Source: Caryophanales bacterium UBA7476 (GTDB lineage Bacteria; Bacillota_I; Bacilli_A; RF39; UBA660). Taken from it: DNA of 50,318 nucleotides. Both the position numbers and the translations under genes were made by a program. The stretch covers positions 1-50,318 of the forward strand of contig DLOU01000055.1 in assembly GCA_002477275.1 (NCBI GenBank), read 5' to 3'. How positions within the stretch are numbered: the first letter of the stretch is position 1; every line of letters begins with the position of its first letter. The notes below the pieces were generated by a model. It was given only the letters and a program-made list of their open reading frames with translations, did no database searches and had not been told where the DNA came from. Below, piece by piece: positions 25,058 through 32,942 of the stretch.

Positions 25058-25819
25058 ATGAACAAAATGTATTTAATACTATTCTATATATTTGGTGCTA
25101 TAATTAGTTCCTTTTTATGTGTAGTGGGAATGAGACTTCCAAAAAAAATTGATTTTGTTAAGGGAAAATCTAAATGTGATAATTGTGATCATGAATTAAA
25201 ATTTTATGAATTAATTCCTATTTTTTCATATTTATTTCAAGGTGGAAGATGCAGAAAGTGTAAAACAGAAATATCTATACTTATTCCGATTTGTGAAATA
25301 ATAGGGGGACTTCTTTCTAGTATTTCATTTTATAAGTTTGGTTTTAGTGTTGAACTTGTTTTTTCCCTTTTGATTTCATCTTTGTTTATAATTGTATTAG
25401 TAACTGATGTTAACTATTATATTATTCCTGATGAAATTATTATAGTTTACTCAGTATTCTTTTTAGTATTACAGTTTGCAAATGGTGGAATAAGAAATCT
25501 ATTTTATCATTTATGTGTTGCAGTATTTTTATTTTTTGTTATGTATTTAACGATGCTTCTTGGTGAAATATTATTTAAAAAAGAATCTCTTGGTGGAGGA
25601 GATGTAAAACTATTATTCTTATTTGGGTTAGCCTTAGAACCTTTTGGGGGAGTTTTAACTATATTTTTAGGTAGTATTATAGCTTTACCAATTTCATTAA
25701 TTGTTCTTATAAAAAATAAGACTAATATGATTCCATTTGGACCATTTTTATTACTTGCATTTTTTATAATTTATTTTTTACATTTTACACCAGCAGATTT
25801 TATAAATTTATTAACTTAA
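25058..25819 (+). CDS. Prepilin leader peptidase / N-methyltransferase (PilD/ComC type)
   Basis: 253 residues, polytopic membrane aspartic protease. Zinc-type cysteine pairs C40/C43 and C65/C68 frame the N-terminal methyltransferase-like segment. Catalytic aspartates are D117 in VTDVNYYIIPDE and D182 in GGGDVKLL. It cleaves the leader of type IV prepilins and methylates the new N terminus. AGGAG overlapping the gspF-type stop is its ribosome binding site, so the two genes form one operon ended by a strong terminator. With ComEA/ComEC 10 kb away this suggests a DNA-uptake pseudopilus, though a surface pilus is equally possible. Confidence 0.94.
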   Translation: MNKMYLILFYIFGAIISSFLCVVGMRLPKKIDFVKGKSKCDNCDHELKFYELIPIFSYLFQGGRCRKCKTEISILIPICEIIGGLLSSISFYKFGFSVELVFSLLISSLFIIVLVTDVNYYIIPDEIIIVYSVFFLVLQFANGGIRNLFYHLCVAVFLFFVMYLTMLLGEILFKKESLGGGDVKLLFLFGLALEPFGGVLTIFLGSIIALPISLIVLIKNKTNMIPFGPFLLLAFFIIYFLHFTPADFINLLT

Positions 25820-25845
25820 ACACTTTAAAAAAAGTGTTTTTTTTA
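25818..25845 (+). terminator. Terminator of the pilus operon
   Basis: AAACACTTT pairs with AAAGTGTTT over AAAA, followed by T's. Confidence 0.9.
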
Positions 25846-25885
25846 TTATAATATTAATTACCAATTATTCTTTGGAGGTATGTTT

Positions 25886-27193
25886 ATGCATAGAACTATT
25901 TTACCTGCTGATACTTATGTTGTTATTAATAAGACTGTTTTAAATGAAGAAGATAGAAAAATTATTACTATGCTTTATCAACCGATTATAGGATTTGCAG
26001 CTGTAAGTCTTTATTTTACTTTAATTGATGATTTAGATAAAAAGGAAGTAAGAAGTGATGAACTTACACACCATCATTTAATGGCTACGATGCAATTAAA
26101 ACTTGATGATATAGTTGTAGCTAGAGAAAAATTAGAGGGAGTAGGACTTATTAAAACATATTTTAGACAAGATAATGTTAACAATTATGTTTATTTACTT
26201 TATTCTCCAATTAGTGCTAATGACTTTTTTAATCATCCTATACTTAATATTGTTTTATATAATAATCTTGGTAAAAATGAGTATAATAAATTATTAAATG
26301 TATTTAGAATACCTAGAATTATTTTAAAAGATTATGAAGATATAACTAGAAGTTTTGATGAAGTTTTTTCTTCAGTACCTGGAAGAAGTGAAATAGTTAT
26401 TAGTGATATAGCTAGTAAATCTTCTTCAAATATATTACTTAATGATTGTATAGATTTTGATATGCTAATATCAAGTATTCCTAAAGATATGGTTAATGAT
26501 AAGTGTTTTACTGATGATGTTAAAGAACTTATTAATAGTTTAGTATATACATATCATATTGATCAGTTTCATATGCAAGATTTAGTTAGAGATTCTATAA
26601 ATGAGAAGGGGTTAGTTGATAAAACTTTATTAAGAAAGAATTGTAGAAATGTTTATCAACTTGATAATACAGGTAGTCTTCCTACACTTGTTTATTCTAA
26701 ACAACCAGAATATTTAAAGAAACCTGCTGGAGATAATTCGAAATGGGCAAAGATGGTTTATACTTTTGAAAATACAACTCCTTATAATTATTTAAAAGCT
26801 CAATATAAAGGAGCAGAACCTACAAGTAGGGATTTAAGATTAATAGAAAATTTACTTATAGAACAGAAACTTAATCCTGGTGTTGTTAATGTTTTAATTT
26901 CTTATGTTTTAAAAATTAATAATCAGAAACTTAGTAAAAACTATATAGAAACAATAGTAGGACAATGGAAAAGATTAAAAGTTGAAACAGTTGAAGATGC
27001 TATGAGAGTTACTGAAAAAGAACATAAGAAATTAAAGAAAATTATTGATAATAAATCAACGACAACTACTAAGAAGTATGTTCAAAAAAAAGAGGAATCA
27101 CTTCCCGCATGGTTTGATAAAGAACTTCAAAATAATGAATCAAGTATTCAAGAACAGGATGAGATGGAAAAATTATTAAAGGAAATTAGTTGA
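25886..27193 (+). CDS. dnaB: DnaB-type replication initiation / helicase-loading protein (Bacillus sense)
   Basis: 435 residues. The N-terminal winged-helix region (about 10-120) has LNEEDRKIITMLYQPIIGFAAVSLYF and KLDDIVVAREKLEGVGLI, as in Bacillus DnaB. A DnaB_2/DnaD-like helical domain lies in the C-terminal third (about 300-385) with RDLRLIENLL, LNPGVVNVLISYVL and a YIETIVGQW-type motif. It helps load the replicative helicase at oriC or at restarted forks. ATG 25886 is preferred over 25880, which stands one base from GGAGG. The usual partner gene dnaI is not next to it; an HD-domain gene is. Confidence 0.87.
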   Translation: MHRTILPADTYVVINKTVLNEEDRKIITMLYQPIIGFAAVSLYFTLIDDLDKKEVRSDELTHHHLMATMQLKLDDIVVAREKLEGVGLIKTYFRQDNVNNYVYLLYSPISANDFFNHPILNIVLYNNLGKNEYNKLLNVFRIPRIILKDYEDITRSFDEVFSSVPGRSEIVISDIASKSSSNILLNDCIDFDMLISSIPKDMVNDKCFTDDVKELINSLVYTYHIDQFHMQDLVRDSINEKGLVDKTLLRKNCRNVYQLDNTGSLPTLVYSKQPEYLKKPAGDNSKWAKMVYTFENTTPYNYLKAQYKGAEPTSRDLRLIENLLIEQKLNPGVVNVLISYVLKINNQKLSKNYIETIVGQWKRLKVETVEDAMRVTEKEHKKLKKIIDNKSTTTTKKYVQKKEESLPAWFDKELQNNESSIQEQDEMEKLLKEIS

Positions 27194-27224
27194 CACTTTA
27201 TTTACAATTTGGTTCTCTGATAAA

Positions 27225-27253
27225 TTGAAATAATGGTAAAAATATGTTATCAT
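27225..27253 (+). promoter_or_regulatory. Promoter of the HD-domain gene
   Basis: TTGAAA (27225-27230), 17-base spacer, TATCAT (27248-27253), 32 bases before the ATG. Confidence 0.5.
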
Positions 27254-27285
27254 TTAGTAGATTATTAGATACAAAGGAGAATTAA

Positions 27286-27798
27286 ATGAAGAATTTAAAG
27301 GAAGAAAAATTTTATGAGGATGATGAGTTTTATTCAATTATAGAAGATATATTAGGTAATACTCATTTTAATAAGTTGAAAACTATTAGGCATCATGGAA
27401 TTACTAGATTTAATCATTCTCTTAGAGTATCTTATTATACGTTTAAAACTACTAAAAAATTAGGATTAAATTATGTTGAAGCTACAAGAGCTGCGCTTCT
27501 TCATGATTTCTTTACGGATGAAGTTAAAGAACAGAAAATGTCTGATGCTTTAAAAAATCATCCAAGTGTAGCACTTATGAATGCGAAGAAATATTTTGAT
27601 ATTTCTGATTTACAAGCAGATATTATTGTTAAACACATGTTTCCAGTTACTAAAGAACTTCCTAAATATAAAGAAAGTTGGATAGTTGATGTTATTGATG
27701 ATGTTGCTAGTGTTTATGAAAGAACATATAGTCTTAATTCTGAGTTTCAAGCTGCACTTAACTTTATCTTTATAATTTTATTAATCAAAATAAGATAA
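27286..27798 (+). CDS. HD-domain phosphohydrolase-like protein
   Basis: 170 residues, cytoplasmic. The HD metal-binding signature is spread over residues about 35-75: HHGITRFNHSLRVSYYT supplies histidines, LLHDFFTDE is the HD doublet, and a distal aspartate sits in DVIDDVASVYE. It resembles the small HD proteins of Bacilli predicted to hydrolyse phosphoesters or nucleotides; the substrate is unknown. The hydrophobic last 12 residues (FIFIILLIKIR) are odd for a soluble HD protein and may mark a recently altered C terminus. AAGGAG is placed well before the ATG. A terminator follows at once. Confidence 0.8.
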   Translation: MKNLKEEKFYEDDEFYSIIEDILGNTHFNKLKTIRHHGITRFNHSLRVSYYTFKTTKKLGLNYVEATRAALLHDFFTDEVKEQKMSDALKNHPSVALMNAKKYFDISDLQADIIVKHMFPVTKELPKYKESWIVDVIDDVASVYERTYSLNSEFQAALNFIFIILLIKIR

Positions 27799-27800
27799 TG

Positions 27801-27822
27801 CGACTTTTAAAGTCGTTTTTTT
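27801..27822 (+). terminator. Terminator after the HD gene
   Basis: CGACTT (27801-27806) pairs with AAGTCG (27810-27815) over TTA, then seven T's. Confidence 0.8.
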
Positions 27823-27874
27823 AATAAGTGTATGGTTTTTTTTCTCTTTTTATGATAATATTTAATTGTGCTAT

Positions 27875-27951
27875 GTCCCCGTAGCTCAGTAGGATAGAGC
27901 GATCGCCTCCTAAGCGATAGGCCGTTGGTTCGATTCCAATCGAGGACACCA
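27875..27951 (+). tRNA. tRNA-Arg (anticodon CCT), CCA encoded
   Basis: Cloverleaf seen by eye: acceptor GTCCCCG with CGAGGAC, D arm from TAGCTCAG, anticodon stem ATCGC/GCGAT with loop CTCCTAA (anticodon CCT, reads AGG), T arm GTTGG/CCAAT with TTCGATT, discriminator A and an encoded CCA. There is a C-A mismatch at acceptor pair 5-68. A hairpin terminator follows. Confidence 0.93.
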
Positions 27952-27967
27952 TTTTATGTAATTTAAT

Positions 27968-27998
27968 GAACTGATAATTATTAGTTCTTTATTTTTTT
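27968..27998 (+). terminator. Terminator after tRNA-Arg
   Basis: GAACTGATAA pairs with TTATTAGTTC (one G-U), followed by a T-rich run. Confidence 0.7.
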
Positions 27999-28036
27999 AT
28001 TTGTATTTTTTTAAAATTTCATATGAGGTTAAATAT

Positions 28037-28274
28037 ATGAATGAAAAAGATTACTTTTTATAGTAACCCAATCAGAATTTGTTCTTTTAAATTACTTTAA
28101 TAAAGCTGCAATTATATTTGAATTAAAAGAAATATGTAAAATGGTATAAAATATGAAATTTTTGAATCGAATGTAATACTTAATGATATTTTAGAAAATT
28201 AAAAAAATGTCTAAGAGGAAATTATTAAGCTTGCTAATACTTTAATAATTAAAATAAAAAATAATGAAATATAA
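28037..28274 (+). pseudogene. Eroded coding remnant between tRNA-Arg and the 28492 gene
   Basis: A GAGG-like site precedes an ATG reading MNEKDYFL, then TAG TAA. In a shifted frame FVLLNYFNKAAIIFELKEI continues to a TAA, and a third frame reads SNVILNDILEN, stop, KNV, stop, EEIIKLANTLIIKIKNNEI. The amphipathic helical character and the clustered stops point to a small decayed gene. The family is not recognised. The rest of the 27999-28444 stretch shows nothing but a hairpin at 28294. Confidence 0.45.
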
Positions 28275-28293
28275 TACAATTAAATATAAACTG

Positions 28294-28322
28294 ACATCTC
28301 GATAAAGTGAGGTGTTATTTTT
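28294..28322 (+). terminator. Terminator-like hairpin after the eroded gene
   Basis: ACATCTC (28294-28300) pairs with GAGGTGT (28309-28315, one G-T pair), followed by TATTTTTAT. Confidence 0.55.
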
Positions 28323-28444
28323 ATGGGTAAATATTAAGGTCCATTTAAATTCGAAAATTCTATTAATTAATAGTTCGCTATTTCTATTCAAATTTAGATA
28401 CCATTATGTTTTTAAGAATATGTAACTACATGTTTTTTTGTTGT

Positions 28445-28473
28445 TTGACCTCAATTACTTCTTATGCTATATT
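28445..28473 (+). promoter_or_regulatory. Promoter of the 28492 gene
   Basis: TTGACC (28445-28450), 17-base spacer, TATATT (28468-28473), with GGAGG seven bases before the ATG at 28492. Confidence 0.6.
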
Positions 28474-28491
28474 TATTTTGGAGGAATTTTT

Positions 28492-28794
28492 ATGAGCAAA
28501 TTTAGAAGTATTGAAACACCTTATTATGGATGGGAAGGACTTGATAATGGTGGAGAACTTTTTAATACAGGTGAACATGAGGATGAACTTGAAGAAATGC
28601 TAGATGATTTAGATGATATTGATCATAATTATAGGAAAACTAAAGTTACAGCTGAGCAAGCTCATGCTATGAGTAGTATTTCTAAAAGATTTGAAGAGGC
28701 AAAAAGAAAAAGAAAAGAATTATTTGAATTACTTGGAATAGATGAAGTTGAATTTAGTGAATTATTAGGTCAATCTGTAATGAAAAAAAGGTGA
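28492..28794 (+). CDS. Small acidic hypothetical protein (100 aa)
   Basis: The ATG at 28492 follows TTGGAGG, so the 18 extra upstream residues of the longer reading are untranslated leader and promoter. The protein opens with a Gly/Tyr-rich segment (ETPYYGWEGLDNGG), then an acidic stretch (EDELEEMLDDLDDID), then a long basic helix (SISKRFEEAKRKRKELFEL) likely to form a coiled coil. There is no signal peptide or membrane segment. Family not recognised. The following lipoprotein gene starts four bases after its stop, so the two were probably cotranscribed. Confidence 0.7.
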   Translation: MSKFRSIETPYYGWEGLDNGGELFNTGEHEDELEEMLDDLDDIDHNYRKTKVTAEQAHAMSSISKRFEEAKRKRKELFELLGIDEVEFSELLGQSVMKKR

Positions 28795-28798
28795 GAAT

Positions 28799-29704
28799 AT
28801 GAAGAAAAAATATTTTTAGTATTATTATTTACTATATTTTTTATTACAGGTTGTAGTGATAAGAAAGTTGGAGAAGTTGATTATTCTAAACGATTAAGTG
28901 ATATTGAAGTAGAAAGGTTTATAATTAGCAATCTTGAAAAAAAATATAGTACAAAATTCACATTACAACTTAAAAGCAAAAATCAAATTTCACAGTGTGG
29001 TTTTAACCTTGATGGTTCATGTGCATATGATGAATATATCAAAGATGCATATATATTATTTTAAATGTTATGATTCTAATAACATGGAATTTTATGCATC
29101 ATATACCGATCCATACACTAATACAAAAGAAAATAAATATCATGATGTAGAATATATAGAAACATATAAAATAACTAAAAAACATTTAGAATATCAAAAA
29201 GAACTTAATAATTTTGTTGATTCTTTTATGAAAAAAAATAATCTTAGTTATAGTCTATATATGGATAAGAACAATAATTCAGTTAATACAACATTATATG
29301 ATTCATATGATTATAGATTAGTAGTTAATACTAATGCGTTAAATGTATCTAATGTTTATGATAATATTTCTAGTTATATTAATGAGTTTTATTTGCAATA
29401 TAAGAAAGAATTTGAAAATGCTATTTTGAATTTTAATTTTGATATATATGTTACTGATGATTACACACTTTTTAATGAAATAGCAAATTATAATTCTAGC
29501 GAAATTTCTTATTCTTTAATCAAAAATTTAGAATATAAATACGAGTATGTAGTGGATAATAATAATGGATTTGATAAGAATGTATGTTTAAACAATAAAA
29601 GTACTGATGATACATATGATGGCCGTAAGAAAATAATTTTACATTATATTCAATTTTTTAATTCTACTGATGATGGTTATAGTATTTTAAAAGTTTATAA
29701 ATAG
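28799..29704 (+). pseudogene. Lipoprotein gene broken by two frameshifts at slippery tracts
   Basis: AGGTGAG precedes ATG 28799, which reads MKKKYF then stop. Adding one A to the A-run gives MKKKIFLVLLFTIFFITGC, a lipoprotein signal peptide with lipobox ITGC, and this frame runs to DEYIKDAYILF then TAA (about 29064). Within the TATATATTATTTT tract there, adding TA moves to a third frame giving DAYIYYFKCYDSNN and a roughly 205-residue domain up to the stop at 29704. So the intact form would be a surface lipoprotein of about 300 residues. Family not recognised. Both lesions lie in homopolymer or dinucleotide runs, so phase variation, recent decay and sequencing error are all possible. Confidence 0.75.
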
Positions 29705-29712
29705 TTTTAATA

Positions 29713-29747
29713 AAAAAATAAAAGATATGTTTATATCTTTTATTTTT
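29713..29747. terminator. Bidirectional terminator between the lipoprotein gene and the VWA gene
   Basis: A long perfect hairpin, AAATAAAAGATAT with ATATCTTTTATTT over a short GTTT loop, between two convergent genes. Confidence 0.85.
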
Positions 29748-29752
29748 AATTA

Positions 29753-30358
29753 TTATTTAATATTTTTTTCTATGTATTCATCTAATTCTTCTTTCCAATT
29801 ATCATTGCATGATTCATCCATCATTGCACATTCATAGTTTGATACTGCTTTAAATAGTTTAGATGTTCCTATACCATCTTTTTTATAATTAGCTATATTT
29901 TCTCTTTTAATACCAATGCTGTTACCAGCGGCATAACTATCTATGTCTGCTCCTATATAAATAAATTCCCATTCATTATGCTTTTTTATTAACTCACGAA
30001 TATTTTTATTATTATATTCCTTAGATGCATTTTCGTATCCATCTGTTATTATTATAAATAATACTTTGTCAGTATCTTTTTTTTCAATACTATTTATAGT
30101 ATTTCCTAATGCATCATATAGTGCAGTACATCCTCCAACTTGGTAATCTTTGTGAGTGATTTTTCTTACATTTTTAACATCTATACTATTATGAAGATAT
30201 TCAAATTTATCACTAAATAATATAGTTGTAATAGTAGTTTTAAATTTATTTTTCTTTTCCTTTTCTAGATATTCATTAAAACTACTTATTGTATTTTCCT
30301 CACTTCCACTCATTGAACCACTTTTGTCTAATATAAAGACAACATCTAATTTTTTCAT
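29753..30358 (-). CDS. VWA-domain protein with intact MIDAS
   Basis: 201 residues, the whole protein being one von Willebrand factor A domain of the small cytoplasmic TerY-like kind. Metal-ion-dependent adhesion site residues are D11-x-S13-x-S15 in DKSGSMSG, the threonine in GGCTALYDAL and the aspartate in ITDGYENAS. There is no signal peptide. Start ATG 30358 follows AAGGAGAG; the longer reading runs back through the promoter. It is transcribed divergently from an HTH protein and a metallopeptidase-like gene, suggesting a regulated cluster. Small VWA proteins often act as scaffolds in stress-response or defence modules; that role is inferred. Confidence 0.85.
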   Translation of the reverse strand: MKKLDVVFILDKSGSMSGSEENTISSFNEYLEKEKKNKFKTTITTILFSDKFEYLHNSIDVKNVRKITHKDYQVGGCTALYDALGNTINSIEKKDTDKVLFIIITDGYENASKEYNNKNIRELIKKHNEWEFIYIGADIDSYAAGNSIGIKRENIANYKKDGIGTSKLFKAVSNYECAMMDESCNDNWKEELDEYIEKNIK

Positions 30359-30375
30359 TCTTATCTCTCCTTTTC

Positions 30376-30384
30376 TGATATAAT
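30376..30384. promoter_or_regulatory. Divergent promoter region for the VWA and HTH genes
   Basis: TGATATAAT (TATAAT 30379-30384) is an extended -10 for the rightward gene. The overlapping near-palindrome TGATATAATAATATCG offers TATTAT on the other strand for the VWA gene. Compact 72-base divergent spacer. Confidence 0.45.
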
Positions 30385-30430
30385 AATATCGTAGATAGAA
30401 ATTAATTTGGTCGCCCAAGGAGGGACATTT

Positions 30431-30928
30431 ATGAATATAAAAAAGAAATTAGATGAATATTTAAAATTATATTTAGAACCCAAAAAACATTTTGCTGGTG
30501 TTTTTTTAAAAAAGACAAATTTTGAGTCAGAAAGTTTTGCATGTGAAGATGCTATTCCTATCAATAATTATATAGAAGATAATAAAGAAGAAGATACTTT
30601 TCAAACTAAGTTGTTTAAGTTAATAGATGAAAGAGGTTTAAAAGATTCAGATGTGTATAATAAAGTTAATATTGATAGAAGATTATTTAGTAAAATAAGA
30701 AGTAATAAAGATTATCATCCTTCTAAGGATACTATTATATTACTAGGAATTGCTTTGGAACTTGATGAAAGTGGTATAGAGGATTTACTAAAAACTGCAT
30801 CTTATTTTTTACCAATGAATACTACATATGATTTAATAATTAGATTTTGTTTTAAAGAACATATATATGATTTAAATAAAATAAATGAATTCTTATATGA
30901 TCATAATTGTAAATTATTAAATGAATAA
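30431..30928 (+). CDS. HTH (XRE-like) regulator-type protein
   Basis: 165 residues. A variable N terminus (1-55) precedes a compact helical domain: FQTKLFKLIDERGLKDSDVY, then NIDRRLFSKIRSN, YHPSKDTIILLGIALEL and LLKTASYFLP. To my knowledge this Cro/C1-like domain also occurs fused to macro domains and beside VWA proteins in Firmicutes, where it is usually annotated only as helix-turn-helix. A DNA-binding role for the divergent operon is a reasonable guess, not shown. AAGGAGGG fixes ATG 30431. The next gene starts 12 bases after its stop with its own AGGTGAT. Confidence 0.75.
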   Translation: MNIKKKLDEYLKLYLEPKKHFAGVFLKKTNFESESFACEDAIPINNYIEDNKEEDTFQTKLFKLIDERGLKDSDVYNKVNIDRRLFSKIRSNKDYHPSKDTIILLGIALELDESGIEDLLKTASYFLPMNTTYDLIIRFCFKEHIYDLNKINEFLYDHNCKLLNE

Positions 30929-30940
30929 TAGGTGATACTT

Positions 30941-31843
30941 ATGGATAATAATTTAATTATTGAAAGAGAAAAAAAGTTTATTGATAAAATAAGTGATATT
31001 AATGGATATGATAGTAATATTAGACATTTACTTTATATAATTATTCCTGCTTTTATAATAAAATATGGTATAAAAAAAGAACAATTAATACTAGATGTTT
31101 TTAAAAACATAATTATTTTTAAATCTAATAAAGAAAGTGAACATGTAAAAGCATATTATTTAAGTGTACCTAAATATAAAAATAATAAATATATATCTGA
31201 AAAGCATATGGTTATATATAATTATGATAAAATTAGTTTGATTGAACTATTAGATACTCTTGTTCATGAATTCAATCATGCAGTTAATTCTTTTACTAAT
31301 GAAATAATAGAGGATGATAAATATTTACTTTTAAGGACTGGTTTATCATATAAAGCTTATAGAAAAACTGATTTATCATTTATAAAAAAAGATTCTTCAT
31401 TTGTGCTTGAAGAGATAATTAATACAAAACAAACTGAAGACATAATAAACATTATTAAAAGTTTTGATTCTAATAATAGTTCAATTTCAAATACTATTTT
31501 TGCGATAAATGGAGAAACTAGTCACAAATATAATTCTAACTCATATTTTTTACAAAGTTATATTTGTAAAGAAATACTTAATAATAGAACTTTTATTTCA
31601 ACTCTTGAGGAATTAAGAATAACTGGTGAAATATCTGAAATAGAAAAATGGTTTGATGATATATTTGGAACTGCAGGTAAATATAAAGAATTTATCTCTT
31701 TACTCAATGAATTATATAATTTAGAAATAAAGTATTCTAAGAAAAAAGTATTTAGATTTATCATTTTATATAAAATAAAGAATACTTCTATTAATATAAA
31801 AAAAATAGTTGATGAATTTAATAATAGTATAACTTTTAAATAA
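30941..31843 (+). CDS. HExxH metallopeptidase-like protein (family unassigned)
   Basis: 300 residues, no signal peptide or membrane segment. The zinc-binding motif H109-E-F-N-H113 lies in LLDTLVHEFNHAVNSF, with a plausible third ligand in LEEIINTKQTE about 45 residues further. The rest is mostly helical and Lys/Ile/Asn-rich. The ATG at 30941 is preferred since AGGTGAT ends five bases before it; the GTG at 30932 lies inside that site. It sits in an operon with the HTH gene. It could cleave a regulator, as ImmA-like peptidases cleave their XRE partners, but ImmA homology is not evident. Confidence 0.7.
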   Translation: MDNNLIIEREKKFIDKISDINGYDSNIRHLLYIIIPAFIIKYGIKKEQLILDVFKNIIIFKSNKESEHVKAYYLSVPKYKNNKYISEKHMVIYNYDKISLIELLDTLVHEFNHAVNSFTNEIIEDDKYLLLRTGLSYKAYRKTDLSFIKKDSSFVLEEIINTKQTEDIINIIKSFDSNNSSISNTIFAINGETSHKYNSNSYFLQSYICKEILNNRTFISTLEELRITGEISEIEKWFDDIFGTAGKYKEFISLLNELYNLEIKYSKKKVFRFIILYKIKNTSINIKKIVDEFNNSITFK

Positions 31844-31888
31844 AATAGTATTTTGTGTTATACTTGTTATTAGTTTAGGAGTGATAAT

Positions 31889-32923
31889 ATGAAGATAATA
31901 CCAAAAAAATTATGTAAAGGAGATAAGATTGCTGTTGTTAGTCTTTCTTGGGGAGGACTTGGTGATGAAAACCTAATACATAAATATTATATTGCCAAAA
32001 AAAGACTTGAAAATGATTTTGGATTAGAAGTAGTTCCTATGCCTAATGCACTTAAGGGAAGTGAATATATTTATAATCATCCTGAAGCAAGAGCAAAAGA
32101 TTTGATGGACGCATTTAAAGATAAAACTATAAAAGGTATTATTTGTGCGATAGGTGGAGATGATTCAGTTAGAATTTTGCCTTATATAGATTATGAAGTT
32201 ATTAAAAATAATCCTAAAATATTTATGGGATATTCTGATACAACTGTTAATCATTTTATAATGAATAAAGCAGGAGTTGTTTCATATTATGGCCCTTGTA
32301 TAATGAGTGAATTTGGTGAATATACTAAGATGTTTGACTATACTATAAATGCTGTTAATAATATTTTATTTAACGATAGTAAAGGTTTAGAAATAAAGTC
32401 TAGTCCTATTTGGTCAGATGATTTTATTGGATGGGATGAAAGTAATATTAATAAAAAATTAGAGGAAAAAAACGAAATGCATGGATATGAGGTCCTTCAA
32501 GGAAATGGAGTCGTTAGAGGAAAGCTTCTTGGTGGCTGTTTAGATGTGTTTCCAATGATTATAGGTACAGAAGTATGGCCTAATCTCGAAGAATGGAAAG
32601 GCAAAATATTATTAATTGAAACAAGTGAAGATGAACCAAAGCCTGAATATATTTTATGGTATTTAAGAGGGTTAGGTGCTCAGAAAATATTTGATGTTAT
32701 TAAAGGAATTGTTGTAGGAAAACCGCATATGGAAAAATATTATGATGAGTATAAAGAAGTAATATGTAAAGTTCTTAAAGAATTTAAGAAAGAAAATCTT
32801 CCTGTTATTTATAATGTTAATATAGGACATGCTGATCCTGTTGGAATTCTTCCTTTAGGAACAGAAATTGAAGTAGATTATGATAATAAAAAAATAAAAC
32901 TGGTTGAGAGTGCTACAAAATAG
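31889..32923 (+). CDS. S66-family peptidase (LD-carboxypeptidase / MccF-like)
   Basis: 344 residues, cytoplasmic. It carries the S66 catalytic triad: nucleophile S116 in FMGYSDTTVNH, E244 in LLIETSEDEPKP and H314 in NIGHADPVGILPLG, with the preceding CAIGGDDSVR loop. The family cuts L,D bonds in murein tripeptide recycling or inactivates microcin C-like aminoacyl nucleotides. The insertion before the GGCLDVFPMIIGTEVWP segment and the length favour the MccF-like branch over LdcA, but function cannot be fixed. An upstream TGTTATACT extended -10 and TTTAGGAG serve as promoter and ribosome binding site. Confidence 0.88.
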   Translation: MKIIPKKLCKGDKIAVVSLSWGGLGDENLIHKYYIAKKRLENDFGLEVVPMPNALKGSEYIYNHPEARAKDLMDAFKDKTIKGIICAIGGDDSVRILPYIDYEVIKNNPKIFMGYSDTTVNHFIMNKAGVVSYYGPCIMSEFGEYTKMFDYTINAVNNILFNDSKGLEIKSSPIWSDDFIGWDESNINKKLEEKNEMHGYEVLQGNGVVRGKLLGGCLDVFPMIIGTEVWPNLEEWKGKILLIETSEDEPKPEYILWYLRGLGAQKIFDVIKGIVVGKPHMEKYYDEYKEVICKVLKEFKKENLPVIYNVNIGHADPVGILPLGTEIEVDYDNKKIKLVESATK

Positions 32924-32942
32924 AATTAATAGGAGTAGTGTA

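Noticed and set aside
18732..29704. Stop-codon reassignment to explain the interrupted genes
   Set aside because: TAA and TGA end many intact genes here, and the interrupted genes also need frameshifts, so decay or sequence error is the simpler reading.
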